From SVTX01 sp045638125 (GTDB lineage: Bacteria > Bacillota > Clostridia > Oscillospirales > CAG-272), in the NCBI GenBank assembly GCA_045638125.1, contig JAZUAS010000046.1, positions 1 to 58,113 of the forward strand: 58,113 nucleotides of DNA, read 5' to 3'. Shown here one piece after another: positions 17,001-24,611 of the stretch (its first letter is position 1; each line of letters opens with the position of its first letter). The notes below the pieces were generated by a model. The model was given only the letters and a program-made list of their open reading frames with translations. It made no database searches and was not told the DNA's origin. The translations under genes were made by a program, and so were the position numbers.

Positions 17001-19229
17001 GATATTCTCGGTTGCCGCGTAGTTACCGTCAGCGTCAGTGTACTGCAGGAAAGAGTGAACTCCGGCATACGTGTGCTGGGGGTCGCCCTCCCAGAAGGGA
17101 CCCGACATAGGACGGTGGTCGGGAAGCATATTAAGCGTCTCGCCCCACTGACAGAAATAGTAGGGAATAATGCAGTTACTCTCGTGAACGCCCGTGGAAA
17201 GGTGATAGTAGGGAGAGTAATACTGAATGAACGAGATCTGCTTAAGGGGATATTTACCCCAGTTGTAATAAAGGTTTACTATGGAATAGGTGCTGTCGGT
17301 ATCAGCGCCCACTATCATAGGAAGAATGGTTTCGCTGTATACGGGGTCACCCTCATAGAATATGGGAGAGTCGCCGCCCTCGCCGAAGTTCTTACCTACC
17401 TCAAGAGGAATAGGAAGCATCATCTGCTTGCCGTCGAGAATCGCCGCACATTCAAGTGATCCACCGCCTCGGTACTGTGCAAGAACGTAGATCTTACGGT
17501 CGTTCACACCGTCGCCCTTGAGATTGAAGGTGACGTTATACTGACGGTTCTGGTGGAGCTTGTAGGGAGGGCCAAAGCCGCCTACACCGTCTATGTTAAG
17601 GGTATAGCAGCCGCGGAGAGCGTCGTAGCCGACGAACTCGCCAAAGGTGGAGGCTTCACCGTCGATGATGAAGTTTTCTGCACCAAGAGGATTGACCTCA
17701 AGCTCCGCCTCTACTATAAAGCGATCAAAGGTGTGGTAACGGTCGTTGTAAATACGGTGACCCATGTAGAAGTCGTTGGCATTATTTGTGCCCTTCAGTG
17801 ACGCGCGGAGCGTTTGACCGTCGGGAGCCTTGGTCTGTTCGATCTTGTAAACTCCGTCAACGAGTGTCACGCGGATTGTGCCGCCCGAACCGTCATAGGG
17901 CAGAATGTAACCGTAAATTCCAACGCCCTTGATGTCAAATCCGACGTACTGAACGGTATTCCAAGCAATACCCTTAAGGTCGTAGTGCAAGCCGTTTCTG
18001 TCCTTTATAACGAAGCTGCCCACACGATTTTCGGGAATCTCTGTAACTATACCAACTGCCTGAACGTTTTCAACGTCCTTTTGCGCGGCAAACTGGAGAG
18101 TCTGGTGGAGTTTGTCGGAGTATGTGTTGAACATACGGTTGAGATAAAGCTCCTGGGTGGGGGTGGCACTGAGGTCTGCCTTAAGCACGCGGAGGTCCTT
18201 GATTGCCAAGGTTGCGTCGATAGCGCCCTGCATAGTCATAAAGTCAAGACGAAGTCCGGTTACCTGACCTGCGAAGCCACTGATCTTATAGAGAGGGATG
18301 TAGTAAGTGTGATATTCGCCGTCGGGAATGATGTCATAGCCTAACGACTGCTCGCTTGAGAATGCAGTGTTGCTTCCCGAGTTCGCGCCCGCAACGATAT
18401 AGACCGCAAGATTCGAGGAGAAGTTCTGGTCTGCCTTCATGGTGATTGCCAGAACGTTGTATTCGGATGCCGAAAAAGAGATGTTTTTATAGGAGAACCA
18501 AGGGTCTTGGTTGTTGGTGACTTTGATCGCGATACCGCCGTCCTCAACTCCGATATATTCGGTCATGTTGTATCTGAGGATGTTGTTTGCGCCGCAGTTA
18601 AGCTTTTTCTCCTTACCGTCTACGAACTTGTAGCCATCGTTAAAGGAGAGACCCTCAATGCGGTTTTCGTAATAGTAGTAGCCCATACGGAAGATGTTGG
18701 CGATGGCATCCTTGTCGGAATCCGACGCATAGTATATAGTGCCGTCGGTCATGCGGACGAAAACATCCATAGTGTTTTCTATGTAGTTGCCTCCCGCCTT
18801 GTTACCGATCGAGCTTATCAGCTTGGTGTTTTCAAGGTCACAGGTCACGCAAACGTTCTTATTTTCAAAGTAATAAGAAGTTCTCGTGGGATCGGTAAAG
18901 TATGCGTTGACTCCGTTTGCGATACGATCTGCATACTCAATAAATTCTGCGTTATCGCCGTCTATTAGGGAAGGATTGGTTTCCTCAACGTATCCGTCAT
19001 CGGGATCAGAGGTGCTTCCCTCGGACTCGTCGCCGCCCTCGGTGTCGCTGCTCTCGGTTTTGTTGCTCTCAGAGGAGCTTTCAGAGCTTGACGAGCTGCC
19101 GCTCTCGGATGAGCTTTCGGTGCCGGTCTCAATCAGATCGCCAAAAAGATCTGCGCAAGACGAAAGAACGCCTGCCGCCATAATCAGTGCGATAAGAAGC
19201 GACAAGATTCGTGTGCTTTTGATTTTCAT
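14049..19229 (-). CDS. Giant lipoprotein, paralogue B (1726 residues)
   Basis: Same architecture as the 9355-13797 product: LSSC lipobox with Cys25, Ser/Glu/Thr linker, N-terminal jelly-roll-like region, long conserved central region, then C-terminal modules. It has three of the ~170-residue modules instead of two. The extra last module follows a hexapeptide-repeat linker of [D/N]TTGGD units. Modules 2 and 3 are close in sequence (both carry FHSVTLS, GRYL, WQFYLNTDGG, EWQVLIVDLEARGL), pointing to a recent tandem duplication. The chosen ATG at 19229 has AAAGGAT upstream; an upstream TTG would start inside that site. Probably displayed on the cell surface beside paralogue A. Function unknown; glycan binding or processing is an inference from the lyase, AraC and sialidase context. 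Confidence 0.75.
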   Translation of the reverse strand: MKIKSTRILSLLIALIMAAGVLSSCADLFGDLIETGTESSSESGSSSSSESSSESNKTESSDTEGGDESEGSTSDPDDGYVEETNPSLIDGDNAEFIEYADRIANGVNAYFTDPTRTSYYFENKNVCVTCDLENTKLISSIGNKAGGNYIENTMDVFVRMTDGTIYYASDSDKDAIANIFRMGYYYYENRIEGLSFNDGYKFVDGKEKKLNCGANNILRYNMTEYIGVEDGGIAIKVTNNQDPWFSYKNISFSASEYNVLAITMKADQNFSSNLAVYIVAGANSGSNTAFSSEQSLGYDIIPDGEYHTYYIPLYKISGFAGQVTGLRLDFMTMQGAIDATLAIKDLRVLKADLSATPTQELYLNRMFNTYSDKLHQTLQFAAQKDVENVQAVGIVTEIPENRVGSFVIKDRNGLHYDLKGIAWNTVQYVGFDIKGVGIYGYILPYDGSGGTIRVTLVDGVYKIEQTKAPDGQTLRASLKGTNNANDFYMGHRIYNDRYHTFDRFIVEAELEVNPLGAENFIIDGEASTFGEFVGYDALRGCYTLNIDGVGGFGPPYKLHQNRQYNVTFNLKGDGVNDRKIYVLAQYRGGGSLECAAILDGKQMMLPIPLEVGKNFGEGGDSPIFYEGDPVYSETILPMIVGADTDSTYSIVNLYYNWGKYPLKQISFIQYYSPYYHLSTGVHESNCIIPYYFCQWGETLNMLPDHRPMSGPFWEGDPQHTYAGVHSFLQYTDADGNYAATENILDTIGSYGPIYADVTMDFISDDGKIKVSYNHMEFPQTDENRAYYEMKYEVLEDISFADFGRDFSFYSVKSLDPSGLYSKVGYLDTNNASQVATAAGRGESFEYVLGNNCPYFSFFDMTNCGDTARGYNNLSFLIYNAEFTMGGEKVTPSFLLVNNFAELSLSLDLEAVELKKGDTFTINAIIMPWQYYDEYDVAEPDKNVRRVRENTLLDPLKATADKDCEIIESVFLPKVKTTNGKSAEFTLSGGHNNVAVRIYGFEKLTVPVVEEYVDGEWKLVDLSSLSTPDAFGYGYQYDGYGVYYDSDGTYSYSFITTMDNGADRKFRVSAAEDFEGWPEIIKEPDPMNFWMDPQDLNAKFTVSAARFGEFSMMSENGINFIRVNRNGKNTEATLALFEDAEGALAGRYLVYKFRVPQGSAAKIGTWQFYTSTENTMYDADGNILIVGQDFNASAPNLSDGDWHVIVIDLASYANRTECYKQDEDGNYYIKYLRFDVFNPEYATDAIIDVAYVGMHDSLDEILEYNKTDMPTVALFTNNTLNHVSTKNNEALNLHFDAGELDAIVDYYKGRFHSVTLSGDRNYITFAGSVGSEAIVELLHNNTKETGRYLILKYRIPEDNPGKLGYWQFYLNTDGGKASGENAYSCEGVGTQVIADGEWQVLIVDLEARGLSTYAKNEDGKYVAKYFRFDFFNSQFGAEVSYDIAYIGFSNDIKDIYEYEADMSYVTLSTAQKESTKIDPKTGSEIVGDTTGGDDTTGGDNTTGGDDTTGGDNTTDGDDTTDGDNTPNPVFNCVYDAEKLNTAITPSKSKFHSVTLSENGDYITLSGCTGNEATVEFFKNALRETGRYLVLKYRIPKADQPPFGYWQFYLNTDGGAAGSSNAYSCEGYGTHVIADGEWQVLIVDLEARGLDTYVKNDDERYIAKFFRFDFFNSQFSADVSYDVAYIAFGNSLEDIYEYEADMSYVTLSSAQKESTKIDPKTGNEITAE
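14661..14771 (-). repeat. 18-bp tandem repeat encoding a hexapeptide linker
   Basis: About six imperfect 18-bp units encode alternating DTTGGD and NTTGGD hexapeptides, degrading to NTTDGD/DTTDGD at the C-terminal end. It links the last two C-terminal modules of the giant lipoprotein. The unit length is a multiple of three, so copy-number change would lengthen or shorten the linker without a frameshift. Confidence 0.85.
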
Positions 19230-19268
19230 AAACTGAAATCCTTTCAAAATTGTTTTTGCTATGAATCA

Positions 19269-19334
19269 ATTATATCGTAATCTATAAATCAAGTCAATAG
19301 GATGTCCGAAAAGTATAATAATTGTCCCAAAAGT
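19269..19334 (-). promoter_or_regulatory. Promoter and TGTCC-box pair of lipoprotein B
   Basis: Minus strand: TTGACT (19292-19297), 17 bases, TATAAT (19269-19274). ACTTTTCGGACAT (complement 19302-19314) starts four bases upstream of the -35, and the related ACTTTTGGGACAA (19322-19334) lies 20 bases farther. The arrangement matches the promoter of paralogue A. Confidence 0.7.
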
Positions 19335-19344
19335 ACAGTAAAAA

Positions 19345-19376
19345 CACAAAAAAAGTCCGATTTATGCATCGGACTT
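19345..19376 (-). terminator. Terminator of the AraC gene
   Basis: AAGTCCGAT (19353-19361) and ATCGGACTT (19368-19376) form a 9-bp stem overlapping the end of the coding region, with a T run on the minus strand (complement of 19348-19354). Confidence 0.8.
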
Positions 19377-20225
19377 CTTGTCTTTATCTATGTTGCGACG
19401 GAAATCGCTGGGGGTCATTCCAGTATGTTTCATGAAAAATTTTCCAAAATAATTTGCGCTGGAAAAGCCTAATTTGTCGCTGATATCGTCTATAAACTCG
19501 TCGGTTTCCATCACCATTCGTTTAGCTTCCTCTATCTTTTGACCGTGAATGAACGACAAAAGCGAGGTGTTTTCATACAGGGAGAAGAGTCTGCCAAGCT
19601 GCTTTGAGCTGAGATTGCAGTAGCGAGCTACCTCGTCGCAGGAGAGAAACAGGTGGGGATTGTCTTCGATGTATTTTTTTGCCTTTATAAGACGCATATC
19701 GTATTCGTCGTTGTGTATGGTAGGGCGAATTCTCGTGCTTTCGGCTATGGCGTAAATGATCTCGCAAAGTCTGTTTTTTATCATCACATCCGAATAGGGA
19801 GTCTTGTTCGTTGCCTTACGAAGTATGAAAGATAAGGACTCTGTAAGCTCGTCGCCCATTTGTATTATACACTTATTTTTACTTTTGAGAATATCACGCA
19901 GCTCACTATCGCTTTTCAACTCAAATGCTACTGTTATTTTTTGGAAGTTGTCGCTTTCCTGGGGAATGCAGTGTATAGTGCGAGGAGAGATAAGCATAAT
20001 GCTGTTTTCACCGACGCTCACGTCACAGTTCTTAAAGCGGTAAACAATACTTCCGCTGGTTACGATGTGCATTTCAAAGAAGGTGTGATTGTGAGGCTTG
20101 GAGTTTAGATAAAATTTATTCTCGCTGCAAGCTGCATTCATCCAAAGGATTTCGGGATCGGATCCGAAAACGTTTTCGTTGGGCAAGTTTACCTTGTTTA
20201 TAGCATCAATAATTGCATTTTTCAA
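19362..20225 (-). CDS. AraC-family transcriptional regulator
   Basis: A 287-residue cytosolic regulator. The N-terminal cupin-like sensor (NHTFFEMHIVTSGSIVYRF, GENSIMLISPRTIHCIP, about residues 40-95) probably binds a sugar-derived ligand. Two helix-turn-helix motifs lie in the C-terminal ~100 residues (LFLSCDEVARYCNLSSKQLGRLF and DISDKLGFSSANYFGKFFMKHTG). The start is TTG at 20225, with AAAGGAGGG seven bases upstream; no ATG is suitably placed. It stands between the lipoprotein genes and the lyase/peptidase pair. Matching TGTCC boxes before both lipoproteins and its own promoter suggest that it controls them and itself. Confidence 0.88.
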   Translation of the reverse strand: MKNAIIDAINKVNLPNENVFGSDPEILWMNAACSENKFYLNSKPHNHTFFEMHIVTSGSIVYRFKNCDVSVGENSIMLISPRTIHCIPQESDNFQKITVAFELKSDSELRDILKSKNKCIIQMGDELTESLSFILRKATNKTPYSDVMIKNRLCEIIYAIAESTRIRPTIHNDEYDMRLIKAKKYIEDNPHLFLSCDEVARYCNLSSKQLGRLFSLYENTSLLSFIHGQKIEEAKRMVMETDEFIDDISDKLGFSSANYFGKFFMKHTGMTPSDFRRNIDKDKKSDA

Positions 20226-20259
20226 TTTTCACCCTCCTTTCAACATTCTAATTTAATGA

Positions 20260-20312
20260 GACACTGTACATTGTATCATCGATATCGCAAAATGTCAATA
20301 CAGTGTCCTAAA
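20260..20312 (-). promoter_or_regulatory. araC promoter embedded in an inverted repeat
   Basis: Minus strand: TTGACA (20293-20298), 17 bases, TACAAT (20270-20275). The core promoter is flanked by 9-bp inverted arms, GACACTGTA (20260-20268) and TACAGTGTC (20299-20307), and the spacer holds the palindrome CGATATCG. A single TGTCCTAAA box (20304-20312, plus strand) sits at the same distance from the -35 as in the two lipoprotein promoters. Confidence 0.6.
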
Positions 20313-20366
20313 TTTATCATTTTTTTGTTTTTGGCAAGCTCAAAAGCAAGTTGGTTATGAAAGATA

Positions 20367-20394
20367 GGGGGCATGATTTAATGAAATCAGCCCC
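20367..20394 (-). terminator. Possible terminator of the lyase operon
   Basis: GGGGC-TGATTT / AAATCA-GCCCC hairpin about 90 bases past the lyase stop codon. The T run on the minus strand is poor (CTATCTTTC), so the call is weak. The rest of 20313-20482 shows nothing recognisable. Confidence 0.4.
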
Positions 20395-20482
20395 ATATAA
20401 TCTTTAATGGAAAAACTCCGTAAAATAAACAACGTTGCTTTCACTGATTTTGCAATCCGAAATCAAGCAGTGTGAGCTCGCT

Positions 20483-22777
20483 TTAGATTATTTTGTATGC
20501 TTTTCCTCTCGCATTGTCGGTCTCAATCAAAAATTCTTTTCCACCAACAGAAAGTGCGATGTCGTTTCTTGTCTGGGTAGGGTCGCAGACCGTCATAGAG
20601 GTTGTTTTTCCGTCCTCGCCCCGTTTCATCATAGCAATAAGAGCGTGTTTCGCCTTAACACCGCACATTTCACCCGCTTCACGGAAGACTATGCCGTAAA
20701 GTGCGCTTGATTTTTCGCGCGCGGCGTGAATTTTGCCGTTTGACGAGAGAATTTCAACGTCGCTTGCATCATAGTCGGCAGTTTCTTGCTCGTTGGCGTT
20801 CAGAAGTATGAGGTAGACGTATTTTTCGTCCTCGGGGTCGATTCCGTGGTCAAGATAAATTGCTACGAAGCGAAGACCGTCCTTTTCGTAGAATTTCACC
20901 TTGATATTACCGCCCTCGGGGAAGATAAATCCGCCGACGTGTGGGATAAATATCTTTTGCGCCGTAAGGGTCATTTCGCCAACGGCAAAGGGGATTGCGA
21001 CTCCGTCTGCAAGGATGTTCTCATCCGCTTCAAGCACACGGTTTTCAACTATGGTGCGAACGGGGTAGCCGTCATGAGCCACGATATCTGTGCCGAGACA
21101 GAGAATTGCTCGATCAAAGAAGAAGTAGCTCTTATTTGCGGTCAGAGTGCAGTGATAAACGGGCAAGCTCCTACCGGCGCCCGTGTCGGGTCTGCCCTCG
21201 TCGATTTCGTTGTGGAATGATTCGTAGTCCATGCTTGCCGACAGATATTTGCCGTCAAGACAAACACCACCGACGAAATCTCGGTTGGGTCGCCATCCGC
21301 AGTTGAAGAACATTATCTCTCGCTCGCGGTCTTCGACGGTGGTGCCCGGGATCATAGTCTTGTCGGCGCCCTGCCACCATTCGGGGGAATATTCCTCAAA
21401 GCCCGTGGGGGTGTATAGATAAAGCGCACCGTCGCCCGTGTACCATCCGTCACCGTTGTCGCCGTTCATACATTCGTAGGCGATTGAGCGACGGGAAGGC
21501 ATACGGAGACCGATCATTGAGGAGTGGCGGTGCTGGACGCAGATGTCGCCCGAGTACCACATATAGGCATAGTCGGGGGAGTTTACGTCATATTTTTCGT
21601 TGGTCAACGCTTCGTAAAAATGAGCGTACGCGCAGATATTGGTTTTTGGACATTCTGCGGCGCGAGTGCCGGGCAAGGAGTTGATCTTTCGGTATTTCTC
21701 AAGGGTGGTGCCGCTGTCGTAGGTGGAGATAAGCTGCTCGCGAACCTCGGGGGAGTCATTACAACGGATCAGACGATTGATCTCGTGGTCAAACTCCTCG
21801 CCGAAAAGACCGTACAGATAGTGGACCTCACGGAGAATGCTTGCGGCGCAGTTATCGTACTGCATCGCTCTGCCGTTCATCGGCGCTAACGTGCGTCCAC
21901 GGTACATGACGGGAGCAAACGTATAGCGGAGCATTCCTTTAAGATTGTCCAGATTTTGCAAGGGATAGGCGAGAGGGGAACGGGAGAGTATCTGAACCGT
22001 CTTTCCTATGCGGGAGAGATTGATGACACCGTAGGCTACATTATATGGCATACCGTGGGTCATACAGCAAAAATCCCTTCGCATATTGTCTCCGCTGTCG
22101 TGGGCTTCAAGAAGCATTTCGCACTCTTCAAAAAGTTTTTGGAGAAGTTCTCTGTTCTCGGTTATGAGTGCAAGGGGAGTCAGAGTGACTATCCTTGACA
22201 TCGCCTCGGCGTTGGTGGGAGCGGTTCTCATTTTGTCACTTAGAAAGGCAACCGGTGTGATATATTTTTTAGTGAGATCAGGCGTGATCGAATCCTCTAC
22301 TATTATAAGAATGTCCATAAGAGGACAAGCCGCGCCTACGTACCAATCCCACCAATCGTAATCTTTCCAAGAACGGAAACTTGTGTCGGTGACCACGTTT
22401 TCGCCGTACATATTATCGTGCAGCCAATTGAGGGCGTAGAGGATGTCGGAGAGAAGCTCCTTTGACTGATAGGAACGGCAGCCGATAGTGCCAAATGGCA
22501 GAGCCATACGCAGAACGCGGTCGTATTGAAGCTTTAATTCGCCCGATGCGGTCGGTGCTTTATCGCCGAAAAGGATCGGGGCGTCAGGACCTCGGTTTAT
22601 CTCTTGACGCAGGCTCTCACTGTCCTTGTCACGCATGCGGAGCAATTCGCTCATTCCTTTTACAGATAGGGAATTATTCTTCTCGTCACCGCAGAGATCG
22701 AGTCGCCAGCTTGCCCTTGCTGATTTGAAATCATCGGCGGTAAAAAGGGCGGTGTCGTACGTTTTATTGTTGTTCAT
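20483..22777 (-). CDS. Polysaccharide lyase family 8-like enzyme
   Basis: The 764-residue protein resembles PL8 lyases (hyaluronate, chondroitin AC and xanthan lyases), which cleave uronic-acid glycosidic bonds by beta-elimination. Visible landmarks are WDWYVGAACPLMD in the alpha/alpha-toroid, a catalytic-loop region CCMTHGMPYNVAYG, MYRGRTLAP, the highly typical NGDNGDGWYTGDGALYLY, and WWQGADKTMIPGTTVED. C-terminal beta-sandwich domains follow. The start at 22777 has GGAAAG six bases upstream and gives no signal peptide; the farther ATG at 22807 overlaps the upstream gene. PL8 enzymes are normally secreted, so a cytosolic form acting on imported oligosaccharides is implied. It begins two bases after the M14 stop, so the two are cotranscribed. 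Exact substrate unknown. Confidence 0.82.
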   Translation of the reverse strand: MNNNKTYDTALFTADDFKSARASWRLDLCGDEKNNSLSVKGMSELLRMRDKDSESLRQEINRGPDAPILFGDKAPTASGELKLQYDRVLRMALPFGTIGCRSYQSKELLSDILYALNWLHDNMYGENVVTDTSFRSWKDYDWWDWYVGAACPLMDILIIVEDSITPDLTKKYITPVAFLSDKMRTAPTNAEAMSRIVTLTPLALITENRELLQKLFEECEMLLEAHDSGDNMRRDFCCMTHGMPYNVAYGVINLSRIGKTVQILSRSPLAYPLQNLDNLKGMLRYTFAPVMYRGRTLAPMNGRAMQYDNCAASILREVHYLYGLFGEEFDHEINRLIRCNDSPEVREQLISTYDSGTTLEKYRKINSLPGTRAAECPKTNICAYAHFYEALTNEKYDVNSPDYAYMWYSGDICVQHRHSSMIGLRMPSRRSIAYECMNGDNGDGWYTGDGALYLYTPTGFEEYSPEWWQGADKTMIPGTTVEDREREIMFFNCGWRPNRDFVGGVCLDGKYLSASMDYESFHNEIDEGRPDTGAGRSLPVYHCTLTANKSYFFFDRAILCLGTDIVAHDGYPVRTIVENRVLEADENILADGVAIPFAVGEMTLTAQKIFIPHVGGFIFPEGGNIKVKFYEKDGLRFVAIYLDHGIDPEDEKYVYLILLNANEQETADYDASDVEILSSNGKIHAAREKSSALYGIVFREAGEMCGVKAKHALIAMMKRGEDGKTTSMTVCDPTQTRNDIALSVGGKEFLIETDNARGKAYKII

Positions 22778-22779
22778 AT

Positions 22780-23796
22780 TTACTTTCCTTGCGCCATAGC
22801 GAGGCATTCTTCAAACAAAATTTCGTGCATACGCATGATTTCTTCGTATGTTCGGGGTGTGCCGACGGGATCGTCGAGTATGCCCTCGTTGCTCTCATAG
22901 CATGCCGAAACTGCACCGCAGACGTGGTGAGTTGCACTGATGAGATTGAATGACAGAGGATTTTCGCCCGAGGGGATTCCGGGTATTGCTCCACGGAAGA
23001 ATTCAAGTCCTTCATTGTCACCAACTCTTTGGCAACGCTGATAAAGCTCGTCGATAGCGAGTGAGCATTCTTTTGTTACGTAGTCGGTGGGGAGCATACC
23101 GCCCTTTATATTTCCACCGCCGTGCAAATTGAGTACAAAATCGGCGCATTCGTCCTCGCAAATGTCGAGTATCGCCTGCGTTTCACGAGCCTTTGGGTGG
23201 AAGAAGTTGTCGTGCATAAGGTTTATGCCGTCATCATTGTAGTAGCCGCCGAGAAAGCCTGCCGCGTCCTTTATGGGATGGATCTTTTTACAGTCGGGCC
23301 ATCCGCAAAGCGAGCCGTCTGCCCAAGTGCCTTGACCCCAATAGCGGAACTCCTCAAAGCTTTTGCCTATCATCGAATCGGGCTTGACTCTTGCGCGTCC
23401 GTCGGGATTGGCAATGGGAACTATGACTAAACGGACGCCTTTTACGAGCGAAAGCAGCTTTTCGTTGGTCTTTCCCATAAGGTCGACTCCGGTTTCGAGG
23501 AGGGAGATCAGATTTGTGATCGCCGCAACGCCCTCGGTCTCCTGTCCGTGGACTGCACCTATAAGTATAACGCAGGGCTTTTGTCCCCTGGGCGAAAAGC
23601 AACCCTTATCTCTGCCGCCGAGAGCGGAGGAGTAGTTTGCGGTGCCGTGAGCTTTTTTTTCGCCGTAAGCCAGCATATATACGGGTCGGTCGCCCGCGCT
23701 TTGGCATAAAATGCGCTTTTCCGAGCAGTTTTTGGCATTCGTATAAATGTCCTTGATGTATTCAAGATCTGTTTTCCAGAAATCGGGAATAAACAT
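22780..23796 (-). CDS. M14-family zinc carboxypeptidase
   Basis: The 338-residue product carries the M14 zinc site HGQETEG (His and Glu ligands, about 81-87). It also has ANPDGRAR (substrate-binding Asn/Arg, about 128-135), a third ligand His in LNLHGG, and the catalytic Glu in SACYESNEG near the C-terminus. Length fits a stand-alone catalytic domain; no signal peptide or membrane segment is seen, so it is probably cytosolic. M14 members remove C-terminal residues from peptides or act on peptidoglycan or amide conjugates. ATG at 23796 follows AAAAGGAGA. It is the first gene of a two-gene operon with the lyase, so it may trim peptide remnants from glycopeptide or proteoglycan fragments; that link is inference. 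Confidence 0.85.
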   Translation of the reverse strand: MFIPDFWKTDLEYIKDIYTNAKNCSEKRILCQSAGDRPVYMLAYGEKKAHGTANYSSALGGRDKGCFSPRGQKPCVILIGAVHGQETEGVAAITNLISLLETGVDLMGKTNEKLLSLVKGVRLVIVPIANPDGRARVKPDSMIGKSFEEFRYWGQGTWADGSLCGWPDCKKIHPIKDAAGFLGGYYNDDGINLMHDNFFHPKARETQAILDICEDECADFVLNLHGGGNIKGGMLPTDYVTKECSLAIDELYQRCQRVGDNEGLEFFRGAIPGIPSGENPLSFNLISATHHVCGAVSACYESNEGILDDPVGTPRTYEEIMRMHEILFEECLAMAQGK

Positions 23797-23825
23797 AACG
23801 ATGTCTCCTTTTAAAAAGTTGAATG

Positions 23826-23872
23826 ATAACTCAAAGTTATTCTAACATAAAATTTTAGGGAATAACAGTCAA
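23826..23872 (-). promoter_or_regulatory. Promoter and palindromic operator of the M14/lyase operon
   Basis: Minus strand: TTGACT (23867-23872), 17 bases, TATGTT (23844-23849). ATAACT-CAA-AGTTAT (23826-23840) is a perfect palindrome at the expected transcription start, suggesting a repressor site. No TGTCC box is present here, unlike the lipoprotein promoters. Confidence 0.5.
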
Positions 23873-24039
23873 TTTTGAACGAAAATATTGCAAATTTCAC
23901 CATCTTTTGGTGTCGATCCCTATAGCTATGTTCCAAAACCGAAAATTACCCCCTTTCTATATGAACTGTGAGGTCGTGGTTATGTCAAAAGATTGGATAA
24001 GTAGGAGGGGTTGCACGACAAAATACGGACTTTTGATTT

Positions 24040-24333
24040 TTGCAAAATGTATTCACTTGGCACAAGCAGAGAAGAACACCTTTTGTTTGTGCGATAAGCC
24101 GAGATAAGGGTGAGTTGTTTACAACGCCCTACAAAAATTCCGCCAATCCCGCTGAAACGAAATATTTCACAAGAGCCTGCTACTATCTTGAGGACGACGT
24201 TACGAATAGCTACTGTTATCCCACGGTTCTTGCGGTAAATGACGGAATTCTGATATCGTATTATCATAGCAACGGCACCGATTTTAGCCTCAACAGTGCA
24301 AAGGTAACGAAGGTGTATTTTGACGAGTTGTAA
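24040..24333 (+). pseudogene. C-terminal remnant of a sialidase-like gene
   Basis: The 97 codons resemble the last part of BNR-repeat exo-sialidases: RRTPFVCAISRDKGELF (the usual RTPL..AISRDGG strand), CYPTVLAVNDGILISYY and a closing SAKVTKVYF. A complete enzyme would be about four times longer. No ribosome site, signal peptide, catalytic arginines or Asp-boxes lie upstream in 23880-24040, and the gene is opposite in strand to the neighbouring lyase operon. It looks like a decayed leftover of a sialic-acid function, and is probably not expressed. Confidence 0.55.
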
Positions 24334-24458
24334 GACTGTGGTCGATTTTTTACCTCGCATTATATGTGATTTTCGCGTAAAATAAATTTTTCAACTCTGG
24401 CTCAAAACTCTTTTGTGAAAAAAACACCGTAATTTTTAGCAAAAATTTTGAAATCCTC

Positions 24459-24487
24459 TTGACAAATCGATTTTTTTGTTATATAAT
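24459..24487 (+). promoter_or_regulatory. Promoter of the glycerol-3-phosphate oxidation operon
   Basis: TTGACA (24459-24464), 17 bases, TATAAT (24482-24487). It starts a leader of about 118 bases that contains the terminator hairpin at 24515. Confidence 0.88.
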
Positions 24488-24514
24488 CTCGTGTGGTACA
24501 GAGATTTGGAGACG

Positions 24515-24567
24515 TATCAAAACGGGACACCCAAGGGTGGCTCTTGTTTTGATATGTTATTTTTTTG
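24515..24567 (+). terminator. Leader terminator, probable GlpP antitermination target
   Basis: TATCAAAAC (24515-24523) pairs with GTTTTGATA (24546-24554), with inner CACCC/GGGTG pairing, followed by ATGTTATTTTTTT. It lies between the promoter and the first codon, so it would stop transcription unless relieved. In Bacillus, GlpP with glycerol 3-phosphate relieves an inverted-repeat terminator in the glpD leader, and a glpP gene is encoded just downstream of this operon. Confidence 0.75.
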
Positions 24568-24611
24568 CCCAAAATTGATTTGAAAATATAATTATAAAAG
24601 GAAAAGATTAG

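Noticed and set aside
24488..24611. A metabolite riboswitch in the glp leader.
   Set aside because: The leader contains one simple terminator hairpin with no multi-branched conserved core, and a glpP gene nearby explains it better.
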